Shown: positions 46,329 through 55,162 of the stretch, in pieces | Layout of the letters: each line of letters starts with the position of its first letter | How positions within the stretch are numbered: the first letter of the stretch is position 1 | Assembly: GCA_024276695.1 (NCBI GenBank) | Contig: JAJRWR010000014.1 | Location: 98,331 to 162,330 of the forward strand | Origin: an archaeon | GTDB lineage: Archaea > Thermoproteota > Nitrososphaeria > Nitrososphaerales > Nitrosopumilaceae | Length of the DNA stretch: 64,000 bases | Direction: 5' to 3' | Notes under the pieces: model-generated | Databases searched by the model: none | Told to the model about the DNA's origin: nothing | The model's input: only the letters and a program-made list of their open reading frames with translations | Position numbers and translations under genes: made by a program

Positions 46329-46790
46329 TTAATTATATTTTAGCTTAGTTACATCCAAAACTCTTGCACAATATCTGCATTTAAGAATTCTTCCTCCCTT
46401 GTCAATTACATCCATCACTGACTCTATGTGTTCAGTACTGTTTGTAATGCAATCAGGGTTTGAGCATCTGAAAATTCTGTCAATCTCATTAGGTAATGCG
46501 ACTCTTCTCTTTTCAACAAGCTTGTATTCTTTTATCATGTTAATTGTTGCCGTTGGAGCAATTACTGCGAGTTTGTTGGTATCATCATCTTTTAGAAATT
46601 TGTTTTCAACTTTGATAATGTCTTTTTTCTTAAATTTACCACTTGGAACATTCAAGGCTATGGTAATAAGACTGCCATCTTTACCATCAATTCTTAATGC
46701 ATTAAGAACCTGAAGACCTTTTCCTTCGTCTATATGGTCAATTACAGTACCTTCCTTTATTCGTCGAACCATAAGGTCGGACTGTTCCAT
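46329..46790 (-). CDS. pyrI: Aspartate carbamoyltransferase regulatory subunit
   Basis: 153 residues from ATG 46790. MVRRIKEGTVIDHIDEGKGLQVLNAL starts the allosteric domain, and the zinc domain has four Cys (CSNPDCITN, KCRYCARV). I prefer ATG 46790 to GTG 46811 because the minus-strand TATA AATATATAC (46813-46821) lies about 24 bases before it; GTG 46811 would be upstream of the transcript. It is divergent from pyrB rather than in the usual pyrBI order. Confidence 0.93.
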   Translation of the reverse strand: MEQSDLMVRRIKEGTVIDHIDEGKGLQVLNALRIDGKDGSLITIALNVPSGKFKKKDIIKVENKFLKDDDTNKLAVIAPTATINMIKEYKLVEKRRVALPNEIDRIFRCSNPDCITNSTEHIESVMDVIDKGGRILKCRYCARVLDVTKLKYN

Positions 46791-46831
46791 CAGAATACTT
46801 TGTATAGTCACCTGTATATATTATTGAAAGA

Positions 46832-47761
46832 ATGAACGAGTTCTACCAAAAAGATATCTTTTCAATTAAGGACTATACCAAAGAACAACTCGAAACTATC
46901 TTTACATATACTGATAAAATCATGCAACTAAGCTTATCTGAAAGAAGAGAAATTTGTAAAGGTAAAATTTTGGGATATCTGTTTTATGAGCCAAGTACCA
47001 GAACTCGTCTAAGCTTTGAATCTGCTATGGCATCCATTGGTGGAAATTCTTTAGGAATCTCTGATATTACATCTTCATCAACTCAAAAAGGTGAAAGTCT
47101 TGCAGATACTGTTAGAATAATGTCGATTTATTCTGACGTACTTGTATTGCGTCATCCTTTGGATGGTTCAAGTAGATTCGCTGCAGAAATTTCTGATAAA
47201 CCGGTAATCAATGCAGGTAGTGGGACTGAAGAACATCCAACTCAAGCAATTCAAGATTTATTCACAATAAAAAAAGAAAAGAAAAAGATTGATGGATTAA
47301 AAATAGGAATTGTAGGTGACTTAAAGTATGGGCGTACAGTATACTCTCTATTACATGGACTAGGAAATTATGATGTTGATGTAAATCTTATTTCTCCAGA
47401 ATCATTACGAATAAGGTCTGATTCAACCTATGAAATAAAAAGGAAGTTAGACTTTACTGAAACTACTGATATCGAAGAACATCTAGATGAACTGGATGTT
47501 CTCTATGTTACAAGAATTCAAAAAGAGAGATTCCCCGATGAAGAAGAATATCTAAAAGTCAAAGGAAGTTATGTTGTAGGATTAGACATGCTAAAACGAA
47601 TGAAAGATGATGCAATAATTTTACATCCACTACCAAGAATAGATGAAATTTCAGCTGATGTCGATAAAACAAAAAATGCTAAATATTTTGAGCAAGCTGA
47701 ATATGGAAAATACACTCGTTCTGCTCTATTAGGTATGATTCTAAATGAAAATAGCTTTTAG
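46832..47761 (+). CDS. pyrB: Aspartate carbamoyltransferase catalytic subunit
   Basis: 309 residues. FYEPSTRTRLSFESAM binds carbamoyl phosphate, SSSTQKGESLADTVRIMSIYSD supplies the Ser/Lys loop, GSGTEEHPTQAIQDLFTI and HPLPRIDEI bind aspartate. It makes carbamoyl aspartate in pyrimidine synthesis. A TATA-like TTGTATAG lies about 24 bases before the ATG. Confidence 0.96.
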   Translation: MNEFYQKDIFSIKDYTKEQLETIFTYTDKIMQLSLSERREICKGKILGYLFYEPSTRTRLSFESAMASIGGNSLGISDITSSSTQKGESLADTVRIMSIYSDVLVLRHPLDGSSRFAAEISDKPVINAGSGTEEHPTQAIQDLFTIKKEKKKIDGLKIGIVGDLKYGRTVYSLLHGLGNYDVDVNLISPESLRIRSDSTYEIKRKLDFTETTDIEEHLDELDVLYVTRIQKERFPDEEEYLKVKGSYVVGLDMLKRMKDDAIILHPLPRIDEISADVDKTKNAKYFEQAEYGKYTRSALLGMILNENSF

Positions 47762-47805
47762 AAAATCCGTATTCCATATATCTAGAGACATTTTAATATC
47801 ACTAG

Positions 47806-48513
47806 TTGATTGAAACTAAAATTATTCCAATTTTTCCACTAGATTTGGTACTATTCCCAAGACAAGAATTACCACTTCGTATTTTTGAGCCTAGATACAA
47901 GCAACTAGTTGATGATTGTATGATTGGTGATGGTCAATTTGGAGTATGCTTGATTGATGAAAATAATTCTGTCAATGGTTGGAATTCTCCTAAACTAGTG
48001 GGTACTATTGCTAAAATTTTAAAATGTGAAGATGTAGAACTAGATGGATTACAATTACACATTGAAACTCTTGGAAGAAATTCATTTAAAATTAAAAGAA
48101 TTATTCCACCATCAATTACTCAACCTACAAATTATGATCCACTATCAGTAGAAAGACACCAAGAAATTTCTGAATTACATGAAAAAATTGGAACAGAAGA
48201 AAAAATGTATATTCAAGCTGAAGTTGAAATGATTCCTGAAATAGATGAGAACATTACACTTAAAAAATGGGAATCATTAATTGAATTATGGAAAAAGAAA
48301 ATCATTAAACAAGCTTTACCTCAAATTGTTGATGCACATTCCTTAGATCATGTTTTGGAACAATACTATCTTAACACCGATACACCAACAGTTGATTACA
48401 TTTACTCATTGTCTGCATTGGGTGCCAAGAATCCAAATGAACTTCAACCTATTTTGGAGGCGACATCTATGGATGAATTAATTAAACGAGTTGAAGGATT
48501 ATTGATAGTGTAA
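47806..48513 (+). CDS. LON substrate-binding domain protein
   Basis: 235 residues from TTG 47806. IPIFPLDLVLFPRQELPLRIFEPRYKQLVDDCM and GQFGVCLID belong to the N-terminal domain of Lon proteases, but no ATPase or protease domain follows. Such stand-alone LON domains may bind substrates or ligands for other proteins. The stop overlaps the next gene by one base. Confidence 0.85.
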   Translation: MIETKIIPIFPLDLVLFPRQELPLRIFEPRYKQLVDDCMIGDGQFGVCLIDENNSVNGWNSPKLVGTIAKILKCEDVELDGLQLHIETLGRNSFKIKRIIPPSITQPTNYDPLSVERHQEISELHEKIGTEEKMYIQAEVEMIPEIDENITLKKWESLIELWKKKIIKQALPQIVDAHSLDHVLEQYYLNTDTPTVDYIYSLSALGAKNPNELQPILEATSMDELIKRVEGLLIV

Positions 48514-49877
48514 TGATGTCTTTGAAAAATTTTGGAATATTTGTAATTGTTACAAGTTTGTTATTTCCTGCAAGTATTGTTTATGGACATGGATTTGGTA
48601 TTGATACAATATCTTCAGTTAATGTACAGGGAAAAGAATTATCCATTTCAGTAGAAATGCCAATGTATTTTGAAAATCAACAGGATCAGATTACAATCAC
48701 TGCAACTGAAAATGAAACCAAAGAAAATGCAAAAAATGTTACTTTTCTCATTGGACTATACCATAAAGATGAAATGATTTTCAGAAATTATTTCTTTGCA
48801 GAAGATGGTGTTTTACCAATTATTATTACCCCAACTGAAGATGCTGAAATAACAATTCATGGCGAACAAGACTCTTTGCTTGGCGCTTGGCATGGAACTG
48901 AATCAAATCCGATAGAAATTTCAGGACCTTTGTTTGTTACAGGTGGTTTATACAATTTTGAGATTGAAATAAGGACAATTGATGAGCCTACTAACATCAT
49001 AGAGAATTCTGGCATCTACAATGCAGATTTGAGCCTGATTGAGACTGTCTCTTTTATTGAACAAGATGTTGAAAACAATGATGTTGAATTTCGCTCAAAG
49101 TCTTATTTTGATACCATATCTAATTTTAATTACAATTCTGATACAAAAGAAGTCACATTTGAGATGCCATTTGACTGGAGTGAAAAACAAATGTCTCATG
49201 TACCTGTTGTTCATATAGAGACTCATTTTCCAAAAGAATTTGTAGAATTTTTATCTCCAAGCTATTCTGGATATGTAAATGGAATTGAATTATTCAAATC
49301 ATCGGTATCAGTTGATGATTATACGGAAGATGATGAAAGAATAGTTCATCTTGTCTTGTTACAAGATCATTTACGATTTTTGAAAAATGAAATGAAAAAA
49401 TCTGATAAACCCCTGCCTGATAATATGTCATTTACATTATCTACTAGTACTAACATTGCATTTCCTTTAGAAGCTTACACAAAAAGTGAAGATTTTAAAA
49501 TTAATTTATCCTGGGATCCATTAAATGTAGAACCTGGAGTTGATACTATTTTTATTTTTACAATCAGAGATGGAAGAACAAATGAACCTCTGAGAAGCTC
49601 TGATTACACATTTGTGATCATCCAAAATGACCAAGAAATTTATCGTGTATCTGGAATGGCACAAGTTGGTGGGGAATATGAAAAATTCACATTCTCTGAA
49701 GAACAAACTGGCCCGACAATAATTAAATTTGAAAATATTAGAAATACAGGACAAGAAACTGAATTTGCTCTAGTTGTTGTACCTGAATTTGAAAGTATTG
49801 CAATACTTGTATTGGTAATTTCTATAGTTGGAATAATTGGAATTAGTAAGAAATATCAGATTTTTTCTCTTACCTAA
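48513..49877 (+). CDS. Exported protein with PEFG-CTERM-like sorting signal
   Basis: 454 residues. Signal peptide (1-25, SLLFPASIVYGHG), several beta-sandwich regions (for example SVNVQGKELSISVEMPMYFE and DTIFIFTIRDGRTNEPLRSSDY), and a C-terminal VVPEFESIAILVLVISIVGIIGISKKYQ (PEF motif, helix, basic end). This is the archaeal PEFG-CTERM layout, with Glu in place of Gly. Probably cut and attached to the cell surface by an archaeosortase. The exact function is unknown. Confidence 0.78.
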   Translation: MMSLKNFGIFVIVTSLLFPASIVYGHGFGIDTISSVNVQGKELSISVEMPMYFENQQDQITITATENETKENAKNVTFLIGLYHKDEMIFRNYFFAEDGVLPIIITPTEDAEITIHGEQDSLLGAWHGTESNPIEISGPLFVTGGLYNFEIEIRTIDEPTNIIENSGIYNADLSLIETVSFIEQDVENNDVEFRSKSYFDTISNFNYNSDTKEVTFEMPFDWSEKQMSHVPVVHIETHFPKEFVEFLSPSYSGYVNGIELFKSSVSVDDYTEDDERIVHLVLLQDHLRFLKNEMKKSDKPLPDNMSFTLSTSTNIAFPLEAYTKSEDFKINLSWDPLNVEPGVDTIFIFTIRDGRTNEPLRSSDYTFVIIQNDQEIYRVSGMAQVGGEYEKFTFSEEQTGPTIIKFENIRNTGQETEFALVVVPEFESIAILVLVISIVGIIGISKKYQIFSLT

Positions 49878-49954
49878 GTAATTTTATCTAAAATTAATTA
49901 ATTTTTTAGCCTCAAAAAACCAATTTATAATTATATACAAATTCCTAATGTCCA

Positions 49955-50120
49955 CAAAATTGTATTAATTGCAAATATTCATACAAGAAATTTATCATTA
50001 AAGGCCATGAATTTGGGGAATGGATTCAGAACAATGTCTGCATTTTCAGTTAAATGCTTGATTCATAAATATATTAATTCTAGGTGTATAGGGCAAAAAT
50101 CCCGGATCTGATTCACATGT
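49955..50120 (+). pseudogene. Decayed 3' fragment of a second cbtA
   Basis: The 404-base gap 49878-50281 holds no intact gene. Bases 50005-50120 align with the 3' end of cbtA (37956-38100), including an 18-base identical block ATGTCTGCATTTTCAGTT (50034-50051, cbtA 37984-38001), then TTCTAGG (50078) and GGCAAAAAT (50092) in the same order with gaps. Upstream similarity back to about 49955 is weaker. Frames are broken, so this is a dead remnant. Confidence 0.65.
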
Positions 50121-50205
50121 TTCTATATCTAAAAACCAGTAAAATCAAACGATTCTTAATTTGTTGAATTATTTGGTTTTTTGTTAGATGTTTTTGAACT
50201 CTACA

Positions 50206-50217
50206 TTACAATTGTAA
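50206..50217. promoter_or_regulatory. TTACAATTGTAA palindrome upstream of the YVTN protein gene
   Basis: Perfect 12-base palindrome, about 70 bases before ATG 50282 and about 45 bases upstream of the TATA-like CTTTATAATT (50255-50264). One member of a repeated motif in 50-63 kb (see findings). Confidence 0.65.
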
Positions 50218-50281
50218 AGTAATTTCCAATTTACTTTCGAATGAATTTTTATGTCTTTATAATTACATTCAACTAGAATAA

Positions 50282-51241
50282 ATGAAAATTATACTTGGCA
50301 TAACAATTGGAATAATTTTAATTGGCATTGTGGGAGTGTCATATCTACAAAATAATTTAGATAAAAAATCTGAAACAATATTTTTTACACTACAAGGTGA
50401 TAACAGTGTAAATTCATTCCCAAATGAGAATAATTGGATTGCAGGTGAAAGAATGACATATATCTCTACAATTAAAAACGGTCTTTTGGTACTTGCAACT
50501 AGTAGTGCAAGTGATACTGTTTTTGCATTTAATGGAGAAACAGGAGAATCTATAGATACATTTCATGTTGGAAAAACACCAAAAGGTGTTAAAATCCGTC
50601 ATGATGGTAATTTTGCATTTGTAGCAAATGAGGGATCTGATTCAATTTCTGTAATTGATCTTGTACTGGGAAAAGTCCACACCGAAATTCCAGTTGGTAA
50701 GACTCCTCATAATATAATTTTTAATGCTTCAAATGAACTTGCATTTGTTACATTACAAGGTGAGGATAAAATAGCAATAATAGATGCAAAGAAATTTGAA
50801 TTAATCTCCACAATCAATGTAAAAGGAATTCCACATAATTTGGACATATCTCCTGATGGCAAATTACTGTATGTTACACGCATTGCAACAAATGACGTTG
50901 CAGTTGTGAATTTAGAAAATCAACAAATTATTGCAGAAATTCCTGTAAGCGCTGGCCATCATGGAATAGATGTTTCTCCTGATGGTAATAGAGCATATGT
51001 TTCAGGAATTGCAGATAATGTCATTACTGTTATTGATACACAGTCATTTGATGTAATTGATCAAATCAAGGTAGGAAACGGTCCTCATGGGCTAAGAACT
51101 AGTTATGATGGTTCTATTCTTTATGTTGCAGTAACCCAGACAAATGAAATTATAGAAATTGATACAGAAACATTAGAAATTATAAATTCTGTAAAAACAG
51201 GAAATACTCCATTTTGGATTGCAATATCGGGTAATACCTAA
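50282..51241 (+). CDS. Membrane-anchored YVTN-type beta-propeller protein
   Basis: 319 residues. N-terminal membrane helix (about 2-22), then six to seven repeats of the YVTN/YncE type: for example IRHDGNFAFVANEGSDSISV, ISPDGKLLYVTRIATNDVAV, VSPDGNRAYVSGIADNVITV and YDGSILYVAVTQTNEIIEID. It faces the outside of the membrane. Such propellers often bind metals or partner proteins, but none is defined here. A TATA box and the palindrome lie upstream. Confidence 0.85.
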   Translation: MKIILGITIGIILIGIVGVSYLQNNLDKKSETIFFTLQGDNSVNSFPNENNWIAGERMTYISTIKNGLLVLATSSASDTVFAFNGETGESIDTFHVGKTPKGVKIRHDGNFAFVANEGSDSISVIDLVLGKVHTEIPVGKTPHNIIFNASNELAFVTLQGEDKIAIIDAKKFELISTINVKGIPHNLDISPDGKLLYVTRIATNDVAVVNLENQQIIAEIPVSAGHHGIDVSPDGNRAYVSGIADNVITVIDTQSFDVIDQIKVGNGPHGLRTSYDGSILYVAVTQTNEIIEIDTETLEIINSVKTGNTPFWIAISGNT

Positions 51242-51317
51242 GATAATGAAGATAGTAATTGGTACAGTTGTAATTAATCACAAATTTTCGTTTTTTCCAC
51301 ATCCATATTCAATAATT

Positions 51318-51333
51318 CTTTACAATTGTAAAG
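51318..51333. promoter_or_regulatory. CTTTACAATTGTAAAG palindrome upstream of DsbA-like gene
   Basis: Perfect 16-base palindrome ending about seven bases before the TATA-like AATTAAATAA (51340-51349). The strongest copy of the motif in the window. Confidence 0.75.
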
Positions 51334-51372
51334 TCATGCAATTAAATAACTTGTAATTTTATTTTGATAATA

Positions 51373-52176
51373 TTGGAAGACTCTGAATCAAATTTTTTTG
51401 AACCTGAAAAAATTCTAATAAAAAAATCCACCTTTAATTTGATAGTGATTGGAATTGTTGTAGCCTCCATTGCTTCTGCATTTTTAGGAGGCTATATGTT
51501 GGGATCACAATCTGAGTCATCAGAAATTATAATCAATGAAATAGATAACAATCAATCTAATTTACAAAAATCTATTTCAAATTCACAACAATCTGGTTCT
51601 AAAATAATTCGAAATATTTCTTTAGATGATGACCCTTTGAAGGGAAATCCTGATGCACCTATTACTATTGTTGAATTTTCAGATTTTCAATGTCCTTTCT
51701 GTTGGAGATTTTATACTCAAACTTTGCCTTTAATTGAACAAAATTATATGTCCACAGGAAAAGTGAATTTTGTATATAGAGACTTTCCAATTACAAGCAT
51801 TCATCCAAATGCAGTATCTGCTGCACTTGCTGGAGAATGTGCAGATGATCAAGGAAAATTTTGGGAAATGCATAATATGATTTTTGAAAATCAAAAAACT
51901 TGGCAGGATTTAGAAATTTTACAGTCTATCAATCTTTTCAAGCAATATGCAAATGAAATTGGCCTGAATACTGATGAATTTGATTTATGTGTAGATTCTG
52001 GAAAGTATCTTGACGAAATAAATAATGATCTTACTGATGGTCGTAATTATGGCGTAACTGGAACTCCTGGATTCTTTGTTGGTAATGAAAAAATTGGATT
52101 TACCAAACTAATTGGAGCACAACCTTTTTCCTCATTTCAGAGTATGATTGACTCTCAATTGAGCCAGATAAAATAA
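51373..52176 (+). CDS. DsbA-family thiol oxidoreductase, membrane-anchored (CPFC)
   Basis: 267 residues from TTG 51373; TTG 51364 is three codons earlier but only about 14 bases from the TATA box, too close for an archaeal transcript start. An N-terminal helix (about 20-45) anchors it, a linker follows, then a DsbA-like thioredoxin fold with active site FQCPFCWRF, conserved acid-rich helix and cis-Pro loop GVTGTPGFFVG. Two more Cys (AGECADD, DLCVDS) are present. It probably oxidises or isomerises disulfides outside the membrane. Confidence 0.9.
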   Translation: MEDSESNFFEPEKILIKKSTFNLIVIGIVVASIASAFLGGYMLGSQSESSEIIINEIDNNQSNLQKSISNSQQSGSKIIRNISLDDDPLKGNPDAPITIVEFSDFQCPFCWRFYTQTLPLIEQNYMSTGKVNFVYRDFPITSIHPNAVSAALAGECADDQGKFWEMHNMIFENQKTWQDLEILQSINLFKQYANEIGLNTDEFDLCVDSGKYLDEINNDLTDGRNYGVTGTPGFFVGNEKIGFTKLIGAQPFSSFQSMIDSQLSQIK

Positions 52177-52214
52177 TATAGTTTCTTCTGTTCAAAGTAT
52201 TTCCACAAATATTC

Positions 52215-53393
52215 TTAGATGAGAATACTGGTAAGATACATGATTATCATTCCCACAACAAAACCTGAAGCGACAGCTCCGCTTGAAAGATTTTTGTCAC
52301 CTTCTTCTCGTATCCATTTTAAAATTGTAATTATTACTTGAAATATTGCACCTGCCCCAATTGATAGAAAAACAACAGATGTAAATGGAGAATACACAAA
52401 CCCTCCAACCCATGCACCAAAAATAGCAGGAGCACCAGCAATCATTCCCATAACTGCTAATTTTCCAATGACTCTTTTTTCTCTGGACATTGGAGAAGCT
52501 ATTGCTATTCCTTCAGTGGTATTGTGTAATGCAAACCCAACAATCAAAAATGTACTAAATGCAATAGATCCAAGACCAACAGCTGCTCCTATTGCAAGTC
52601 CTTCGCCAAAATTATGTAATCCAATACCAATAGATATCATTAAAGCAATTGCAACAGGTTTTGTAATTCTTGATGATTTTGCTCTATTGACTAATTTTTC
52701 ACCTAAAAAATATAATCCGAGAAATGAAGTCATTAAAACTGTAGCAATAAGTAAAACTCCATTAAAACTGTCTGCAAGACTTTCTTTAGAAACTTCTAGT
52801 GCTTCTTCAACTGAATCTATTCCTAAGAACAATAAAAGTCCTGCAGTTAAAGCCAAAAAGAAATGATATTTTTGTTTACTAATTCTTTTGATAAATGGAA
52901 GCCACAACAAACCAATCATTACAGGTATTATTCCAACATACGTTCCAATTATCGCAAAAAAGATCATAAGATCAAAAGTTGGTTCTAATGCGAAAGCTGC
53001 AGCTTCAACCTCTTTTTCAAATCTGACTCCATCTCCAATAGTTATTCCAACTCGATATGGTTCAGATTCATTCCATTCAAAAGGAATTCTCACTAGAGCC
53101 GTTTCATATCGCTGTAAATATCTATCAGGTTCAACTGCTGCAGGTTGTATTCTATCATTAATGTCTGCCATTGCAATTTCAACTGGAATGGGACCTGTGT
53201 TTCTAACGGTAACTTGAATTTCAGAATTTATGAAATCAATTCTTTCCATAGTTATTTCAGGTAATGGAACACCCAAATCCAAAAGTTCAGAGCCCGGACC
53301 AAAGATGTACACCATCAATATTATGAGAAATAGGAATGGAATTATCCCACTTACAATTAATTTTATTTTTGATGACTTGTTACTAAGTTCCAT
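52215..53393 (-). CDS. ZIP-family metal transporter with N-terminal outer domain
   Basis: About 392 residues from ATG 53393, which overlaps the oxidase stop by 11 bases; ATG 53426 is a longer option. A membrane helix (about 13-33), an outside beta domain (about 35-135), then eight helices with HNFGEGLAIGAAVGLG and HNTTEGIAIASPMS, the paired ZIP metal sites. ZIP proteins import divalent metals such as iron or zinc. Co-transcribed with the multicopper oxidase, suggesting iron uptake after oxidation or copper-linked supply. Confidence 0.88.
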   Translation of the reverse strand: MELSNKSSKIKLIVSGIIPFLFLIILMVYIFGPGSELLDLGVPLPEITMERIDFINSEIQVTVRNTGPIPVEIAMADINDRIQPAAVEPDRYLQRYETALVRIPFEWNESEPYRVGITIGDGVRFEKEVEAAAFALEPTFDLMIFFAIIGTYVGIIPVMIGLLWLPFIKRISKQKYHFFLALTAGLLLFLGIDSVEEALEVSKESLADSFNGVLLIATVLMTSFLGLYFLGEKLVNRAKSSRITKPVAIALMISIGIGLHNFGEGLAIGAAVGLGSIAFSTFLIVGFALHNTTEGIAIASPMSREKRVIGKLAVMGMIAGAPAIFGAWVGGFVYSPFTSVVFLSIGAGAIFQVIITILKWIREEGDKNLSSGAVASGFVVGMIIMYLTSILI

Positions 53394-54447
53394 ATTCTTC
53401 AGACTCTTTGTTATCCTTGTTTTCATTTACCATGAATATTCCAACCCAACCTTTTTCTGAAAACTCGACTTTGTGAGCATGGAACAAATATTTGCCTGTA
53501 TACTTGTATTCAAATTCCATAATGCCTCTCTCAGTTTGAGATAGAGTAATCATGTCAGTGTAAAATGATGGTACAAGATCAGTTCCTGTTGGATAATACT
53601 TGTACAAATTTCCATGGAGATGTAAATTATTGATAGGATCAAATTCAACCATGTTGACAACATAAACTCGAATTAATTCATCAGCATTAATCTGGATTGG
53701 ATTACGTTGATAGTAAAAAGGAATAGTGTTTGCAGCATAAAAATTATTTTCAGTGTCAAAATCAGTATCCAAACCATTTAGAACCATCACCATTTCATCA
53801 GCAGGTGGACGTTCTTCTTTAGGATCTACAATAAAGACTCCATAAAGGCCGCGAACAATATGCTCTTCAAGTGGCATTACATGACAATGATATGGATGTA
53901 CTCCTGCAGGACCTGCTTCAAATTCATATACAAACTGTCCACCGTTTCCTCCTACAGGTTCAAAGACTCCATCCATTTCAGCTGGATGAATTCCATGAAA
54001 ATGCATGGTGTGTTCTTTCTCTCCATTATTGATGAATTTGATTCGTACAATATCTCCCTCCGTTGCTCTAATTGTTGGTCCTGGAACAGTTCCATTAAAA
54101 GTCCACACATTATAGAAAATACCTGGAGAAACTTCCATGATTTTATCATCATTTGCAATAATTGTAAACTCCCTTAGAGTTGTACCATCATCTAATTGTG
54201 AAATTCGCCCATAGTTAAAATCTCTCAAATATTCCATTGGATCAAATTCTACAGTTGCACTGGCATACAGTGGATCCAGTACCTCGCCAGTAGTTGTTAC
54301 TATCACTCCACTATTGGTAACAAATGTTTTTTCTTCTTGTTGAGCACCAATTTCTTCTGAAAATACCATAAAAAGTGACACAATTGTTACAATGGGAATT
54401 AAAAATATCATCACAAGTCTAGAACGAGATTTTATCATTATTGTCAT
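53383..54447 (-). CDS. Two-domain multicopper oxidase (NirK/laccase-like)
   Basis: About 354 residues from ATG 54447. The open frame extends to TTG 54468, but that codon lies inside the TATA box, so it is not used. Signal anchor (about 9-30). Copper ligands: HTMHFHGIHP, HPYHCHVMPLEEHIVRGLYG (type 1 site in domain 1, axial Met replaced by Leu), HLHGNLYKY and FHAHKVEFSEKGW (no Cys in domain 2, so no second type 1 site). It may oxidise Fe(II), Cu(I) or another substrate; nitrite reduction is possible but the axial Leu is unlike typical NirK. Confidence 0.88.
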   Translation of the reverse strand: MTIMIKSRSRLVMIFLIPIVTIVSLFMVFSEEIGAQQEEKTFVTNSGVIVTTTGEVLDPLYASATVEFDPMEYLRDFNYGRISQLDDGTTLREFTIIANDDKIMEVSPGIFYNVWTFNGTVPGPTIRATEGDIVRIKFINNGEKEHTMHFHGIHPAEMDGVFEPVGGNGGQFVYEFEAGPAGVHPYHCHVMPLEEHIVRGLYGVFIVDPKEERPPADEMVMVLNGLDTDFDTENNFYAANTIPFYYQRNPIQINADELIRVYVVNMVEFDPINNLHLHGNLYKYYPTGTDLVPSFYTDMITLSQTERGIMEFEYKYTGKYLFHAHKVEFSEKGWVGIFMVNENKDNKESEEYGT

Positions 54448-54465
54448 TTGAAATGTACATAAAAA

Positions 54466-54473
54466 CAATATAA
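54466..54473 (-). promoter_or_regulatory. TATA box of the multicopper oxidase gene
   Basis: On the minus strand TTATATTG, with the ATG (54447) 18 bases further on. The large palindrome at 54472-54493 begins on it. Confidence 0.6.
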
Positions 54474-54493
54474 AGTTAGCCTAGGCTAACTTT
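54472..54493. promoter_or_regulatory. 22-base perfect palindrome on the oxidase promoter (DtxR/MntR-like operator)
   Basis: Core AGTTAGCCTAGGCTAACT (54474-54491) flanked by AA and TT, all self-complementary. It resembles the DtxR/IdeR type (TTAGGTTAGCCTAACC-like) and overlaps the BRE/TATA, the place for a repressor. Two partial copies of ACTTTGTTAGCAT follow at 54489-54501 and 54508-54520. Confidence 0.65.
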
Positions 54494-54524
54494 GTTAGCA
54501 TAATGCAACTTTGTTAGCATCATA
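54489..54524. repeat. Tandem direct repeat upstream of the oxidase operator
   Basis: ACTTTGTTAGCATAATG is followed by ACTTTGTTAGCATCAT with a two-base gap, so the half-operator TTAGC is present at least twice more. It may extend the regulator's binding region upstream. Confidence 0.55.
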
Positions 54525-54654
54525 CAAATTTAAAAAATTCTAGGTATAAAAGAACTAAAAAATACAAAATACGATAATTATGTATTTATTTTATTAAATA
54601 GAGCAAGTATATTTGGTTTTGATCTTAGAAAAATTATGAATTTTCTTAACTGTT

Positions 54655-54995
54655 TCATTGTTTTGAATTCAAGTAATGCTCTATTCCTTCTACATCTTGA
54701 TTTATAATTGAACTATCCACTCTAATAATCTCTAAAAATTCTAAAAGATCACTGTGTTTTGACGTATACCGTTTGAAATGTTCTTCTCTTTAAGAGTAAG
54801 TATTAATCCAAATATTTTGAATATTCCAAATAACAATCGGCATCAAATTTATGAAGCATTTTGGTAACGTTGGGAGGGCAAATATTCATGTGGATTGAAA
54901 TATTTGTAGATGTTACATATTCTTTTAGTTCAACTAATTCAAAAATTACTTTAAGATAATCTTCTATCCTTATTGTAAACTTGAATCTTTTTCAT
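54655..54995 (-). pseudogene. Decayed DtxR/MntR-family metal regulator
   Basis: Minus-strand fragments in two frames. From about 54967 to 54806: IEDYLKVIFELVELKEYVTS, then NVTKMLHKFDAD and YLEYSKYLD, the DNA-binding domain of DtxR proteins. An in-frame TAA follows at 54803-54805, then a frameshift. From 54789 to 54655: REEHFKRYTSKHSDLLEFLE, then IIRVDSSI and GIEHYLNSKQ with a stop, the dimer/metal domain with the conserved IEH. No proper start exists in frame; ATG 54995 is in another frame. The gene is dead, or carries two errors. The rest of 54448-55266 holds only promoters and AT-rich sequence. Confidence 0.72.
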
Positions 54996-55162
54996 TATGA
55001 ACTTTTTTTAATTGATTTAAGCCGTCTGTTTTCTTTCCCATGCTTTGCTATCTGACGTATCTATCTCTTTCATTACAAATTTTTAAATGATAGTTTTTTA
55101 TTTTTTATCTAATTTAATTTATTAAATATGTTAACTTCAATTTGAAAGAAACAAAGAATATT

